Source: Neobacillus soli NBRC 102451 (GTDB lineage Bacteria > Bacillota > Bacilli > Bacillales > Cytobacillaceae). Taken from it: a DNA stretch of 64,000 nucleotides. The notes below the pieces were generated by a model. The model was not told the DNA's origin, did no database searches, and was given only the letters and a program-made list of their open reading frames with translations. This document shows positions 17,401 through 26,018 of the stretch, piece after piece. The position numbers and the translations under genes were made by a program. The first letter of the stretch is position 1, and each line of letters opens with the position of its first letter. The stretch spans positions 1-64,000 of the forward strand of contig NZ_BCVI01000019.1 of assembly GCF_001591665.1 (NCBI RefSeq). Reading direction: 5' to 3'.

Positions 17401-18177
17401 TTACCAGGTAAGCAATGAGGCCACTCGTTCGGCAATTAAACGGTACCCTTTTGTATTTGGATGAAACTTGTCTGCATATAGATAGTCACTTACTTTCAAC
17501 TCAAATAAGTCGAAGGTTGGTACAAAGATAATTTTGGGAAAAGCAGCACTGACCTCGGCACTGTCATAATTCCAATGGCGAACCACTTTGGACATTTCTT
17601 TCCCCTGATCTAAATCAATGAATGGATTATACAAACCAATGAAAAACACATTGGCCTCACGATTGTTTTTGCGAATCTGTTCAAAAGTAAACTTCAGATT
17701 ATCAAGGTATTTCTTTTCGATTGCAGCTATTTCTTTCGTTTTAAAATCCGTTAGACCCTGGCCCCCGCGAAATAAATCGTTACCGCCAATCGTCACCAAT
17801 ACTATATCAGCCTTTTGAATTTGCCGTCCGACTTCTGTTTGTTGTACTTGCTTACGGAGCTGATTTGAAGTTTGGCCATTGATGCCAAGGTTGGTCAGTT
17901 GGGCCGGACGCTTTGACTTCTCCTTTATTTCATCCAATAACATACCGACATAGCCTTTTCCGGTTTCATCACCTGTACCCCTCGTTAACGAATCACCTAG
18001 TGCGACGATTGTTAAGCCTTTTTTGTTTTCCACTTTCTTGGAAACAGTGTTTGTTTCCGGAACTTTCGCTGGCTTTCCAGCATAATATTCACCTACTGCA
18101 GATCCCAGCCCAATAAGCCAGAGAAGGCAAAATAATACCGCTATGACAGTAATGGACCGTATGACATTCTTATTCAT
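17401..18177 (-). CDS. SGNH/GDSL-family hydrolase (YpmR-like)
   Basis: 258 aa. A signal peptide or anchor (residues 8-27) precedes an SGNH esterase domain: block I ALGDSLTRGTG (catalytic Ser about residue 63), block II glycine in NLGINGQTS, block III GGNDLF (Asn about 132), and block V DKFHPNTKGY with the catalytic Asp and His. It would act outside the membrane on an ester or acyl substrate that is not known; the closest B. subtilis type is YpmR. AGAAAGGATG precedes the ATG. It lies directly upstream of the ABC exporter genes. Confidence 0.9.
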   Translation of the reverse strand: MNKNVIRSITVIAVLFCLLWLIGLGSAVGEYYAGKPAKVPETNTVSKKVENKKGLTIVALGDSLTRGTGDETGKGYVGMLLDEIKEKSKRPAQLTNLGINGQTSNQLRKQVQQTEVGRQIQKADIVLVTIGGNDLFRGGQGLTDFKTKEIAAIEKKYLDNLKFTFEQIRKNNREANVFFIGLYNPFIDLDQGKEMSKVVRHWNYDSAEVSAAFPKIIFVPTFDLFELKVSDYLYADKFHPNTKGYRLIAERVASLLTW

Positions 18178-18286
18178 AAAAAAACATCCTTTCTGGCCTT
18201 TTCTCTAATTTAATCATAGTTGAGGTCCGAATCAAACTTTGGAACACGGATATATCATGTTAAATATGGAAAGGTTCATTAATTCT

Positions 18287-18316
18287 TAACAAAAGGAACC
18301 CAAATGTTGGATTCCC
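18287..18316 (-). terminator. dedA-type gene terminator
   Basis: GGAATCCAA / TTGGGTTCC stem (one mismatch), three-base loop, then TTTTGTT on the minus strand, 13 bases after the stop codon. Confidence 0.65.
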
Positions 18317-18328
18317 AATGAAACGCTG

Positions 18329-19018
18329 TTAATCCCGTTCCTCAATCTTATTCTTGGTTAGTATCTCTGCCCTTCCACGAGAATGAAAGACCTTTAGTAT
18401 GTTTTTTCCAAGCCTAATTCCAGTATGCATAAGTTCAAACCTATATTTTTTCACTAAATAAACAAGGATGGTAATAATCGCGAGGATGATAAAAGTTGCG
18501 ATCATATATTTTTTAATAATCTGATGGAAGGTCTCCCAATTTGGACCAAGCATTTTCCCCAAAAATATAAAAGTAGAAACCCATATCATCGATCCAAGAC
18601 AAGAGTAAACAGTAAAAATCAAAAAAGGCAGGCGAGTAATCCCCGCGAAATAACCAGTAAGGTGCCTTACACCCGGAATAAATAACGCAATGATCAGCAG
18701 CTTGTTACCGTATTTTTTAAACCAAGTGGAGGTAGCATGGAGCCGTTCCGGTCCCAAATGAATACGGCGTCCATATTTTTCAAAAAAGGGCATTCCAAGC
18801 TTTTGTCCTATCCAATAGGAGAGAACCATTCCTAATGTACAGCCAGTTGCAGCGGCAAGCACGCATCCGAACCAGTTTAGCTGCCCCTGAAACGAGAGGA
18901 AGCCGGCGTATCCCATCATTGCTTCGATTGGAATTGGAAGTGCCATAATACCAAGTGTTAAGGAGAGGAATAAGACTAGATACCCGAACTCATTCATAAA
19001 GGCAGTTAAATAATGCAT
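18329..19018 (-). CDS. DedA/VTT-domain membrane protein
   Basis: 229 aa. The DedA (SNARE-associated/VTT) domain spans about residues 10-170: acidic and glycine-rich re-entrant segment near LPIPIEAMMGYAGF, a conserved basic/glycine stretch in FIPGVRHLTGYFAG (about residues 112-125), and four to five helices. DedA proteins act as lipid flippases, including for undecaprenyl phosphate and phosphatidylethanolamine. A basic cytoplasmic tail of about 40 residues ends the protein. GAGGAGGGAG precedes the ATG. It is transcribed alone between an SGNH gene and flavohemoglobin. Confidence 0.9.
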   Translation of the reverse strand: MHYLTAFMNEFGYLVLFLSLTLGIMALPIPIEAMMGYAGFLSFQGQLNWFGCVLAAATGCTLGMVLSYWIGQKLGMPFFEKYGRRIHLGPERLHATSTWFKKYGNKLLIIALFIPGVRHLTGYFAGITRLPFLIFTVYSCLGSMIWVSTFIFLGKMLGPNWETFHQIIKKYMIATFIILAIITILVYLVKKYRFELMHTGIRLGKNILKVFHSRGRAEILTKNKIEERD

Positions 19019-19109
19019 GGGGCTCCCTCCTCTCCATCATGTGAACTTTTTTATATTGGTATTTTATCCATACTTCGCTAATATAGTAATCGTTTTACAT
19101 GAAAGAATG

Positions 19110-19146
19110 AAAAAAGCCGACTTCCATCATTTTGGAAATCGGCTTG
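19110..19146 (-). terminator. hmp terminator
   Basis: AAGCCGATTTCCA / TGGAAGTCGGCTT stem (one mismatch) read on the minus strand, followed by a T-run. It begins within a few bases of the hmp stop codon. Confidence 0.85.
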
Positions 19147-19149
19147 ATT

Positions 19150-20364
19150 CTATTCTTCTAAATTGCCCATTGGGCCGAAGAATTCAAAGTGAATTCTTTC
19201 TTCATTCACACCTAATTCTTTTAACGAGCGGTTTATCGCTTTCATAAAGGGAACAGGTCCGCAGAAATAAAATTCTGCGTCCGTGATGGAGACTTTTTCT
19301 TTTAACCAATCACGTGTAATATAGCCTTCAACATCGAAGCGATTGTTTTTGCGATCCTCTTCTGTCGGTGAATCATAGAAGACATAGGCATTCAAGTTGT
19401 CGAGAGCTGCGAGTTCTTCCACTTCATCCCTCAAGGCATGAACATTTCCGTTTGCAGCCGCGTGAACAAATGTAACTTTACGTTCCGGCTGGATTTCAAC
19501 CACTGTTTTTAACATACTCATCATTGGTGTTAAACCAACGCCACCGCTAAGTAACACAAGAGGTGTATGTTTTTCGGTATCGAGAACAAAATCACCTGCT
19601 GGTGCACTCACTTTAAGTATATCCCCTTCAACCACACCATCATGCAGGAAATTGGACACCCTTCCGTCTGGATTTGCGGCCCCAGCCTCGCGTTTCACAC
19701 TAATTCGGTAGTAGTCTTTTCCAGGAGCATCTGAGAGGCTGTACTGACGAATATGTGTATACTCTTCACTCTTGATTTCTAGTTTAATACTAATATATTG
19801 ACCAGGGATAAATGATGCAATTTCTTTGTTATCTTCTGGTTTTAGATAAAAAGAAGTTATAACATCACTCTCAACCACTTTTCGGTCAACAATAAAATGG
19901 CGGAATCCGTCCCAGCCGCCTTCTTGGTTAGCCGTTTCGTCATACATTTCTGCCTCGACGCTGATAAAGGCATCGGCAATCAGGCTATAGGCTTGAGCCC
20001 AGGCATCGTTGATTTCGTCGGTTGCTGCTTCACCTAACACATCCTTAATCGCTAATAAAAGATGTTTTCCGACGATTGGATAATGTTCAGGCTTTATTCC
20101 AAGGCTTCTATGTTTATGGGCAATTTGTTTTACTACTGGTAGAATGGCTTCAAGATTATCAATATACATTGCCGCAGCATAAACTGTGCCCGCTAGTGCC
20201 TTTTGCTGCCTGCCCTGTTTTTGGTTTGCATGATTAAAAATGTTTAATAATTCAGGATGATTACCAAACATGAGTTGATAAAAGCGTGTGGTAATTGTTT
20301 CTCCGTGTTTTTCTAGGACAGGTACGGTTGATTTTATAATTTCAATTGTATTTTGATCTAACAA
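19150..20364 (-). CDS. hmp: Flavohemoglobin, nitric oxide dioxygenase
   Basis: 404 aa. An N-terminal globin domain (about 1-140) has the proximal His in IAHKHRSLGI and distal-pocket Tyr/Gln in the TRFYQLMF region. The FAD domain carries RQYSLSD (about residue 205) and the NAD domain SGGVGLTPMMSM (about residue 270). It converts NO and O2 to nitrate using NAD(P)H. I start it at a TTG at 20364, giving MLDQNTIEIIKSTVPVLEKH like B. subtilis Hmp, with AGGGAG seven bases upstream; the in-frame GTG at 20373 touches the ribosome site and is unlikely. A palindrome of the Fnr/Crp type lies upstream. Confidence 0.95.
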   Translation of the reverse strand: MLDQNTIEIIKSTVPVLEKHGETITTRFYQLMFGNHPELLNIFNHANQKQGRQQKALAGTVYAAAMYIDNLEAILPVVKQIAHKHRSLGIKPEHYPIVGKHLLLAIKDVLGEAATDEINDAWAQAYSLIADAFISVEAEMYDETANQEGGWDGFRHFIVDRKVVESDVITSFYLKPEDNKEIASFIPGQYISIKLEIKSEEYTHIRQYSLSDAPGKDYYRISVKREAGAANPDGRVSNFLHDGVVEGDILKVSAPAGDFVLDTEKHTPLVLLSGGVGLTPMMSMLKTVVEIQPERKVTFVHAAANGNVHALRDEVEELAALDNLNAYVFYDSPTEEDRKNNRFDVEGYITRDWLKEKVSITDAEFYFCGPVPFMKAINRSLKELGVNEERIHFEFFGPMGNLEE

Positions 20365-20430
20365 ACTAAACACTCCCTATATGTTTTCACTACATCCATA
20401 GTGATTATATGAAAAGAAACATAGGAAGTA

Positions 20431-20446
20431 AGTGATTTAAATCACA
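20431..20446. promoter_or_regulatory. Fnr/Crp-type palindrome upstream of hmp
   Basis: AGTGATTTAAATCACA differs at one base from the Bacillus Fnr box TGTGA-N6-TCACA. It lies 67 bases upstream of the hmp start. NsrR or ResD control is an alternative that I cannot distinguish by eye. Confidence 0.45.
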
Positions 20447-20633
20447 CATTGCTATTTTTGAATAATTAGAACTAGGTCGTTATTCCTTTTTAATTCCTAA
20501 CAAGCCGATGTAGGGCTTTAAAACGTCACAAAGTTTTCACTTTTTAACATGACAAATATAACTAGTAGGATAGGATTCATTCTTGTAATGTTTATGTTAG
20601 TTATTATTGCTACCCACTGGAGGAAAAGATTCA

Positions 20634-21485
20634 ATGAACAAACCAAAAATTGCGTGGATTACCGACACAACGGCTTCGCTCAGCAAAGATTTTATTGAGC
20701 AGCATCAAATACACGTCATCCCTCTGCACGTTGTCATTAACGACGAATTCTACAAAGAAACGATAGATATTAGTCAACAGGAATTTTATGAACGGATGAA
20801 AAATGACGACGGAAAATTCCAAACCTCCCAAACAGCCATTTCTGACTTTGTAGACCTTTATAAAATATTAAAGGAAGAGTATGATTTTGGCATTGCCATT
20901 CATGCATCCAGTTTATTAACCGGTACCTATCAGTCATCGGTCATGGCAGCGGAAATGGAAGACTTTAAACTATTCGCTATAGATTCACAAACGGGCTCCT
21001 ATCCACTCTCCTTTTTAGTTAAGAAAGGCATTGAACTTGTGGAACAAGGGCTTGGTCCTGATGAAGTGGTTGGGCAATTAAACGCTTTACGTGAGCACAC
21101 ACGGTTATATTTAGTCCCGTCCAATCTGGATCAGCTTCACAAAAGCGGCAGAGTATCCGGCGGGCAAAAAATATTGGCTTCTCTATTTAATATCAAGCCG
21201 ATTTTATCGATTGAAGATGGCGGCGCGGCCAAAATTAAAGATAAGGTCCGCACCGAAAAGAAGGCCCAAACCTGGCTGGTTAATCGATTAAAAGAAGACC
21301 TTGAGACAAAAGCGGTAAGTAAGGTCGCTATTGTTCATGCTAATGACATAGAAAGAGCGGCAGGGCTTGAACAATTGGTAAACGAAACATTCCCTGATAT
21401 CAAAACGGAATTAATGATGCTCATAACGGTTGCAGGTGTTCATACAGGTGTTGGGACACTTGGACTTTCATGGGTTTGTGAGTAA
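20634..21485 (+). CDS. DegV-family fatty-acid-binding protein
   Basis: 283 aa. The N-terminus IAWITDTTASLSKDF and the downstream HKSGRVSGGQKIL segment are DegV signatures. DegV proteins bind a fatty acid, and the FakB type presents it to the kinase FakA for phosphorylation and entry into phospholipid synthesis. The last residues GVHTGVGTLGLSWV are also typical. The ATG at 20634 has GGAGGAAA eight bases upstream; an earlier TTG has no ribosome site. No fakA lies nearby. A terminator hairpin follows. Confidence 0.9.
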   Translation: MNKPKIAWITDTTASLSKDFIEQHQIHVIPLHVVINDEFYKETIDISQQEFYERMKNDDGKFQTSQTAISDFVDLYKILKEEYDFGIAIHASSLLTGTYQSSVMAAEMEDFKLFAIDSQTGSYPLSFLVKKGIELVEQGLGPDEVVGQLNALREHTRLYLVPSNLDQLHKSGRVSGGQKILASLFNIKPILSIEDGGAAKIKDKVRTEKKAQTWLVNRLKEDLETKAVSKVAIVHANDIERAAGLEQLVNETFPDIKTELMMLITVAGVHTGVGTLGLSWVCE

Positions 21486-21522
21486 TCGTTGATTTGCCCT
21501 GCTCGATGGCTTGGGTCAGCAA

Positions 21523-21549
21523 GGCGCATGATTTTTCATGCGTCTTTTA
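21523..21549 (+). terminator. degV-type gene terminator
   Basis: GGCGCATGA / TCATGCGTC stem with a four-base T loop, followed by TTTT. Confidence 0.7.
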
Positions 21550-21667
21550 TCGTTGGAAAAATAAAAATATCAAAGACTGTTATAATATGGTATTATCAAA
21601 ATATTGATGAAACAACATGTATTGCTGATATTTATATAGACAAAAATATGGAAATGGATTTGAAAAG

Positions 21668-22252
21668 ATGAAAAAAAAGAAGAGAATTATAACCATACTT
21701 GGGATTCTAGTGTTCTTAGGACTGATTTATGTTGGCCTCTTGCAATTTAAGATTAGCCAGTTTATTAAGGAAGCGCCCAAGAATGCAGACTATATCATCG
21801 TCCTTGGCGCAAGGGTAAAGGGAACCGTTCCTTCATTGGCATTTGCCAGCAGAATTAATGCGGCTGCGGATTATTTAAAGAAAAACAAAAATACAGTCGT
21901 CATTGCCTCTGGAGGAAAAGGTCCTGGTGAAGATATTTCCGAAGCGGAATCCGTTAAGAGTGAACTAATGAAAAATGGTATTAGCGAAAATCGGATTATT
22001 CTAGAAGATCAATCAACTGATACATATGAAAATATTGATTTTTCTAAAAAGCTGATCCCTCAAAATGCAAAGCTTGGACTGGTTGTTACGAATACTTTCC
22101 ATCTGTACCGGGCCATATCAATCGCCCGTAACCAGAATTTAGATGTGCAGGGCCTCCCAGCTAAGACGCCGCGGAGTGCCGTTATCAAGTCGTATACCCG
22201 TGAATATTTGGCGATTACTAAATTTTATTTGAAAAGATATATTCTTGATTGA
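21668..22252 (+). CDS. YdcF/SanA-like DUF218 membrane-anchored protein
   Basis: 194 aa. A basic start and one N-terminal helix (about residues 8-27) anchor a DUF218 domain: DYIIVLGARVKG (about residues 40-51), VVIASGGKGPGEDISEAES (about 77-95), ILEDQSTDTYENI (about 117-129) and VVTNTFHLYRA (about 144-154). The family includes SanA and ElyC, linked to envelope and lipid-carrier functions; the reaction is unproven. The ribosome site is weak (GAAAAG). A good terminator follows, so it is a single-gene unit. Confidence 0.88.
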   Translation: MKKKKRIITILGILVFLGLIYVGLLQFKISQFIKEAPKNADYIIVLGARVKGTVPSLAFASRINAAADYLKKNKNTVVIASGGKGPGEDISEAESVKSELMKNGISENRIILEDQSTDTYENIDFSKKLIPQNAKLGLVVTNTFHLYRAISIARNQNLDVQGLPAKTPRSAVIKSYTREYLAITKFYLKRYILD

Positions 22253-22259
22253 TAGACAG

Positions 22260-22292
22260 AAAAACTCGACTAATTGGGGTCGAGTTTTTCTT
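22260..22292 (+). terminator. ydcF-type gene terminator
   Basis: AAAACTCGAC / GTCGAGTTTT stem, seven-base loop, T-run; eight bases after the stop codon. Confidence 0.85.
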
Positions 22293-22436
22293 TTATTGAT
22301 TAGATTATTTTTGCATAAATACATGTCTATAATCCAACATTCCATTTTTGAGGAATGTTTATTACCAGAGCTAGGTAGCCTGGCTTTTTAGAATTTGGTA
22401 GGAAAAGGATTGTGTTTGTGACTAAATTGTTAAAGC

Positions 22437-22545
22437 GGACAGTAAAATATAAAATGTGGACAGTAAAATAAGAGAATTGGACAGTAAAACAGAATAAGTG
22501 GATAGTAAAACGCAAAAACTGGACAGTAAAAGTGGGATAGTAAAC
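22437..22545 (+). repeat. Tandem array of 21-bp units (GGACAGTAAAA)
   Basis: GGA(C/T)AGTAAAA begins at 22437, 22458, 22479, 22500 and 22521, a strict 21-base period, with a sixth, truncated copy at 22535. The first 12 bases of each unit are conserved and the remaining nine vary. The array lies in the convergent gap between the ydcF-type gene and proS. A minus-strand reading frame runs through it only because 21 is a multiple of three. The rest of this gap (22293-22436 and 22546-22675) shows no gene or clear signal. Confidence 0.85.
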
Positions 22546-22675
22546 AGTTCTAATCAAATTGGGAATAATATTTTTAAAATTGGTAAGTAGCTAGGATAAA
22601 ATATGTGTCATTTTCCAGTAAAACTTATATTTTAATCAAAATTGAACGTAAAAAAACTATTCAAAGACGAATTTA

Positions 22676-22711
22676 CAAAAAAAAGACCCTTCCCATTAAG
22701 GAAGAGCCCAT
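22676..22711 (-). terminator. proS terminator
   Basis: On the minus strand GGGCTCTTCC pairs with GGAAGGGTCT (with wobble pairs) around a six-base loop, followed by at least six T, 14 bases after the proS stop. Confidence 0.75.
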
Positions 22712-22724
22712 CAATTTGCGATTT

Positions 22725-24155
22725 TTAGTATGCTTTTGCCCAATAAACCATCTTACTAGCGTCATTTCCGCAGCAAACACATTTGTCAGCCACTTGTTCT
22801 TGCTCAAATGGCATACATCTAGAAGTTGCCCCAGTGTCTTCTTTGATTTTTTCTTCACATTCCAATTCTCCGCACCACATAGCCTTGATAAATCCAGGCT
22901 TTGCTTCTAGTGTTTCCTTTAATTCTGGAAGAGTTAATGCAATCGATGTTCTCTCTTCACGATGTTTTAAGGCTTTGTTAAATAAATTTGTTTGAACATC
23001 ATCCAGTAATTCAACAAGTTTTTGTTCTAGTTGATCCAATGGCACGATTACTTTTTCCAAAGTATCACGACGAACCAAAACAACCTGTTTATTTTCAATG
23101 TCTTTCGGTCCAACTTCTAGGCGAACTGGAATTCCTTTCATTTCGTATTCATTGAATTTCCAGCCTGGCTTTTTATCGCTGGCATCAATACCAACCCGCG
23201 CCACCTGTGATAGCGACTTTTTCAAATCGTAAGCAAAATCCAGAACACCCTCTTTATGCTGCGCAATCGGCACAATCATCACTTGGGTTGGTGCCGCTTT
23301 TGGCGGAATGACAAGCCCACGGTCATCCCCATGCACCATAATCAAGGCACCGATGATTCTTGTCGTGAAGCCCCATGATGTTTGATGCACATACTGCAGC
23401 TTTCCTTCTTTGTCGGTGTATTGAATCCCGAATGCTTCAGCAAATCCGGTGCCAAAATGGTGTGAAGTTCCTGACTGCAAGGCTTTTCCATCATGCATTA
23501 AACTTTCAATTGTAAAAGTAGCTTTTGCACCAGCAAACTTTTCCTTCTCCGTCTTTTGTCCTTTTACAACTGGAATTGCCAAGACTGTTTCACAAAGTTC
23601 CGCATAAACATTCAGCATTTTGATGGTTTCTTCCATCGCGTCTTCATCCGTCGCATGTGCTGTATGGCCTTCCTGCCATAAAAACTCTAATGTGCGTAGG
23701 AATGGACGAGTTGTTTTTTCCCAGCGGACCACATTTGCCCATTGATTATAGAGTTTTGGTAAATCCCTGTAGGAATGAATGATATGACTATAGTGCTCGC
23801 AAAAAAGAACCTCAGAGGTAGGGCGAACAACCAATCTTTCAGCCAATTCCTCAGATCCGCCATGTGTCACCCATGCCACTTCAGGAGCAAACCCTTCAAC
23901 ATGATCTTTTTCTTTTTGCAGCAAGCTTTCAGGAATAAATAACGGCATATACACATTTTCATGGCCTGTTTCTTTAATACGGTGATCGAGTTCATTTTTA
24001 ATATTATCCCATAGGGCATATCCATATGGGCGAATAATCATCGAACCGCGAACACTTGAATAATCAATCAAATCAGCTTTTGTGACAACATCGGTATACC
24101 ACTGGGCGAAATCCTCGTCCATTGCAGTAACATCTTTAACAAATTCCTTAGCCAT
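22725..24155 (-). CDS. proS: Prolyl-tRNA synthetase, short (archaeal/eukaryal-like, type 3) form
   Basis: 476 aa, well short of the ~565-residue bacterial ProRS because it has no editing insertion. Class II motif 2 region [24 protein letters not shown] (about residues 141-164), RPTSEVLF (about 111), motif 3 [11 protein letters not shown] (about 274), a C-terminal zinc-binding CVCCG and the terminal Tyr (WAKAY) mark the archaeal/eukaryal-like type 3 enzyme. It charges tRNA-Pro with proline. Some bacilli carry this form beside a long ProRS; whether that holds here cannot be seen. GAGGTG precedes the ATG. Expression is set by the T-box leader upstream. Confidence 0.95.
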   Translation of the reverse strand: MAKEFVKDVTAMDEDFAQWYTDVVTKADLIDYSSVRGSMIIRPYGYALWDNIKNELDHRIKETGHENVYMPLFIPESLLQKEKDHVEGFAPEVAWVTHGGSEELAERLVVRPTSEVLFCEHYSHIIHSYRDLPKLYNQWANVVRWEKTTRPFLRTLEFLWQEGHTAHATDEDAMEETIKMLNVYAELCETVLAIPVVKGQKTEKEKFAGAKATFTIESLMHDGKALQSGTSHHFGTGFAEAFGIQYTDKEGKLQYVHQTSWGFTTRIIGALIMVHGDDRGLVIPPKAAPTQVMIVPIAQHKEGVLDFAYDLKKSLSQVARVGIDASDKKPGWKFNEYEMKGIPVRLEVGPKDIENKQVVLVRRDTLEKVIVPLDQLEQKLVELLDDVQTNLFNKALKHREERTSIALTLPELKETLEAKPGFIKAMWCGELECEEKIKEDTGATSRCMPFEQEQVADKCVCCGNDASKMVYWAKAY

Positions 24156-24179
24156 TTAAGACACCTCATTATTTTTTTT

Positions 24180-24358
24180 CTAAAGAGTATAAAGTTTTCT
24201 TCTTTGAGAATTGTCCAGCTCCAGCGCCCAGCGGCTAGTGGACTTCGCTCTTTTCCCTACGATAAGTCAAGCACGGATGCGCTCCGCTCTCCGTGTTTCC
24301 TTTATCTCAGTCGAAGCGCTCCAGTCCATACTCCGCTAATCGGGCACTCCCGCTTTTC
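24180..24358 (-). repeat. Dispersed intergenic repeat, copy C, in the proS leader
   Basis: Read on the minus strand it contains GGCGCTGGAGCTGGACAATT and CTCAAAG followed by an AT-rich tail, matching copies A and B, plus about 110 bases of extra GC-rich, structure-prone sequence with several short inverted repeats (for example GCGGAGCGCATCCG). It lies between the T-box terminator and the proS ribosome site, so it is part of the untranslated leader. Its outer limits are approximate. Confidence 0.65.
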
Positions 24359-24365
24359 CATATAA

Positions 24366-24602
24366 AAAGGCCTTGTTCCCAAAAAGGGACCAAGACCTGG
24401 CGATACCACCCTAACTTCATAAAGCGAATGCTTTATGCTCTTTCCATGATAACGGATTTTATCCGCTTGTATCTTCAAATGATCCGATACAGAACTCGGA
24501 GGCAGGTTCAATTGACCGTCTTAAGAAACCTCACACCAATGGTTTCCTCTCTTGGTAAGACAACTTCAATTTACTAATCCCCGTCATTGTTTCAATAGTA
24601 TT
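24366..24602 (-). promoter_or_regulatory. T-box riboswitch leader of proS
   Basis: On the minus strand the T-box sequence AGGGTGGTATCGCC (24401-24414) ends in TGGT-type pairing bases that match the ACCA end of tRNA-Pro. Next comes a terminator hairpin, GGTCTTGGTCCC / GGGAACAAGGCC with five T. Upstream, GAACCTGCCTCCGAGT resembles the specifier-loop region, with CCT (Pro) as probable specifier codon. Uncharged tRNA-Pro would favour the antiterminator and proS transcription. Confidence 0.88.
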
Positions 24603-24609
24603 TTTGAAA

Positions 24610-24638
24610 ATTATATATTTCATTATAATAAAAGTCAA
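24610..24638 (-). promoter_or_regulatory. Sigma-A promoter of the proS T-box transcript
   Basis: TTGACT and TATAAT separated by 17 bases on the minus strand, placing the RNA start about 10 bases before the T-box leader. Close to consensus. Confidence 0.8.
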
Positions 24639-24753
24639 TTCCTATTATGGCATATTTTCCTCAGGAAAACCAGATGCTGTGGGATTCTCTTTCAACTACT
24701 TTACAAATCGGTTAAAATGCAATTAATAGATAAAATTGAGGTGACGGGGCATA

Positions 24754-24885
24754 ATGGAAAAGCGAAAGGATGATTTCAAACAAGAGGAAGAGGAAAAAGA
24801 ATTTCTACTTGAATACATCAAAATGCAAAATGAGGCCCTAAAGCGTATCTATAAAAATGCGCTTGCTAAAGAAAAAAAGGAGTAA
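24754..24885 (+). CDS. 43-aa small charged helical protein
   Basis: ATG at 24754 with GAGGTGA nine bases upstream, 43 codons, TAA. The product is almost all charged or helix-forming residues (MEKRKDDFKQEEEEKEFLLE, then YIKMQNEALKRIYKNALAKE) and would form one amphipathic helix or a short coiled coil. It has no signal peptide or membrane segment. I do not recognise a family. It is divergent from the proS transcript. Coding is supported by the ribosome site and codon pattern, but with so short a frame it remains a candidate. Confidence 0.55.
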   Translation: MEKRKDDFKQEEEEKEFLLEYIKMQNEALKRIYKNALAKEKKE

Positions 24886-25045
24886 CTCAAGAAATTCTCC
24901 ATATATTTTTTCCTCCTGCAAGATTCATAAAACGTTCATATTAATCACGGAAAATACAAATTTCATTTCGTTATTTGCATTTATAATACTCTTATGGTGT
25001 TAATTTCTATTTATTTGAATTAGGCTACATAAGAGGAGACGAAAC

Positions 25046-25939
25046 ATGACTATTTTTTCAATTATTTCAGCTGCTTTTGTTGCGATTGGCACCGGCGTTT
25101 CCATTTATCTTGTTTACCGCAATAAGAATAAACTTTCCAACGTGCCGGGTATTATGATTAGCATGGTCATTGCCGTGATAACCGGGCTGCTTACAGGCAG
25201 TATCATTGGAATTACTTCCGGTGAGACGTTTCTTGTCATTGGTGTCAGTATGATTATTGGTTTCGTGATTGGTTTCTTAGCTGGCCACCCTGTAGGAATA
25301 TTAGCTATCCTGATGGGATCTATATCCGGTTTAATGGGTGGGATTATTGGCGCCATCCTTGGTGTCTTTCTACAATTTATTAACCCTACAATTTTACTTG
25401 GTATTTTGTTAGGTTTTTATATTGTTATCATCGGATTCGTTAATGTCTATATTTTCGTAGAATCAAACAATAATTTTTCTATCGATACACAGGAACTCTC
25501 GCCTTTTGCCATTATCGCCGGCGGGGTTGTACTCGTATCATTGTTTTTATTTATATATAGCACGGATATGGTCAAACTCCCAACTCAAAGTGCCCCATCT
25601 CAAACGCAAGTTAAACGAGATTCAAGTCCTCAATCCACCTCCAAAACGGAGGTCGATGTTACAAATGAAAGCAAACCAAAAGTGAAGATGCTAGTAACGG
25701 AAAAAGGCTACACTCCTAATGTAATTAGGGTCAAAAAAGGGGTGACGGTAGAACTTGAAATAGAGAATCCACTCAAAAATAATAGTTGCTTATCCACCTT
25801 TATGATCCCAGATTTTAATATTAACAATGTTAACCTGAAGGTGGGCACCACGAATCTCTCATTCACCTCTGACAAAACAGGTGAATATACGTTTAGCTGT
25901 GGTATGAAAATGTTTAAGGGAACGGTTATTGTTGAATAG
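25046..25939 (+). CDS. Membrane protein with C-terminal cupredoxin-like domain
   Basis: 297 aa. About five glycine-rich helices occupy residues 1-165, followed by a polar Ser/Thr/Gln/Lys linker (about 178-212) and an extracytoplasmic cupredoxin-type beta-sandwich (about 213-297). This domain has KGYTPNVIRVKKG, a Cys in NNSCLSTF, and the closing FSCGMKMFKGTVIVE, where Cys and Met are candidate copper ligands. A membrane-tethered copper or electron carrier is the likely role. The membrane part contains an alternating small-residue pattern (GITSGETFLVIGVSMIIG) and I cannot name it. GAGGAGACG precedes the ATG; a strong terminator follows. Confidence 0.72.
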   Translation: MTIFSIISAAFVAIGTGVSIYLVYRNKNKLSNVPGIMISMVIAVITGLLTGSIIGITSGETFLVIGVSMIIGFVIGFLAGHPVGILAILMGSISGLMGGIIGAILGVFLQFINPTILLGILLGFYIVIIGFVNVYIFVESNNNFSIDTQELSPFAIIAGGVVLVSLFLFIYSTDMVKLPTQSAPSQTQVKRDSSPQSTSKTEVDVTNESKPKVKMLVTEKGYTPNVIRVKKGVTVELEIENPLKNNSCLSTFMIPDFNINNVNLKVGTTNLSFTSDKTGEYTFSCGMKMFKGTVIVE

Positions 25940-25950
25940 GTAATACAAGT

Positions 25951-25982
25951 AAGCACACGAGCTAATCGTGTGCCTTTTTTTT
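25951..25982 (+). terminator. Terminator of the cupredoxin gene
   Basis: GCACACGA / TCGTGTGC stem with a five-base loop and eight T. Confidence 0.9.
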
Positions 25983-26018
25983 GATGATAGACCGCGCCAA
26001 CTTGCAATTATTATATTT

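Noticed and set aside
21489-21671. 60-codon frame between degV-type and ydcF-type genes
   Set aside because: It crosses a terminator hairpin and has no ribosome site; its sequence is not like a protein family.
22327-22557. A 76-codon minus-strand frame with FTVQ/FTVH seven-residue repeats
   Set aside because: It is a by-product of the 21-base DNA repeat and lacks a start with a ribosome site.
24293-24577. 94-codon plus-strand frame over the proS leader
   Set aside because: It lies on the opposite strand of a T-box leader and repeat element and has no ribosome site.
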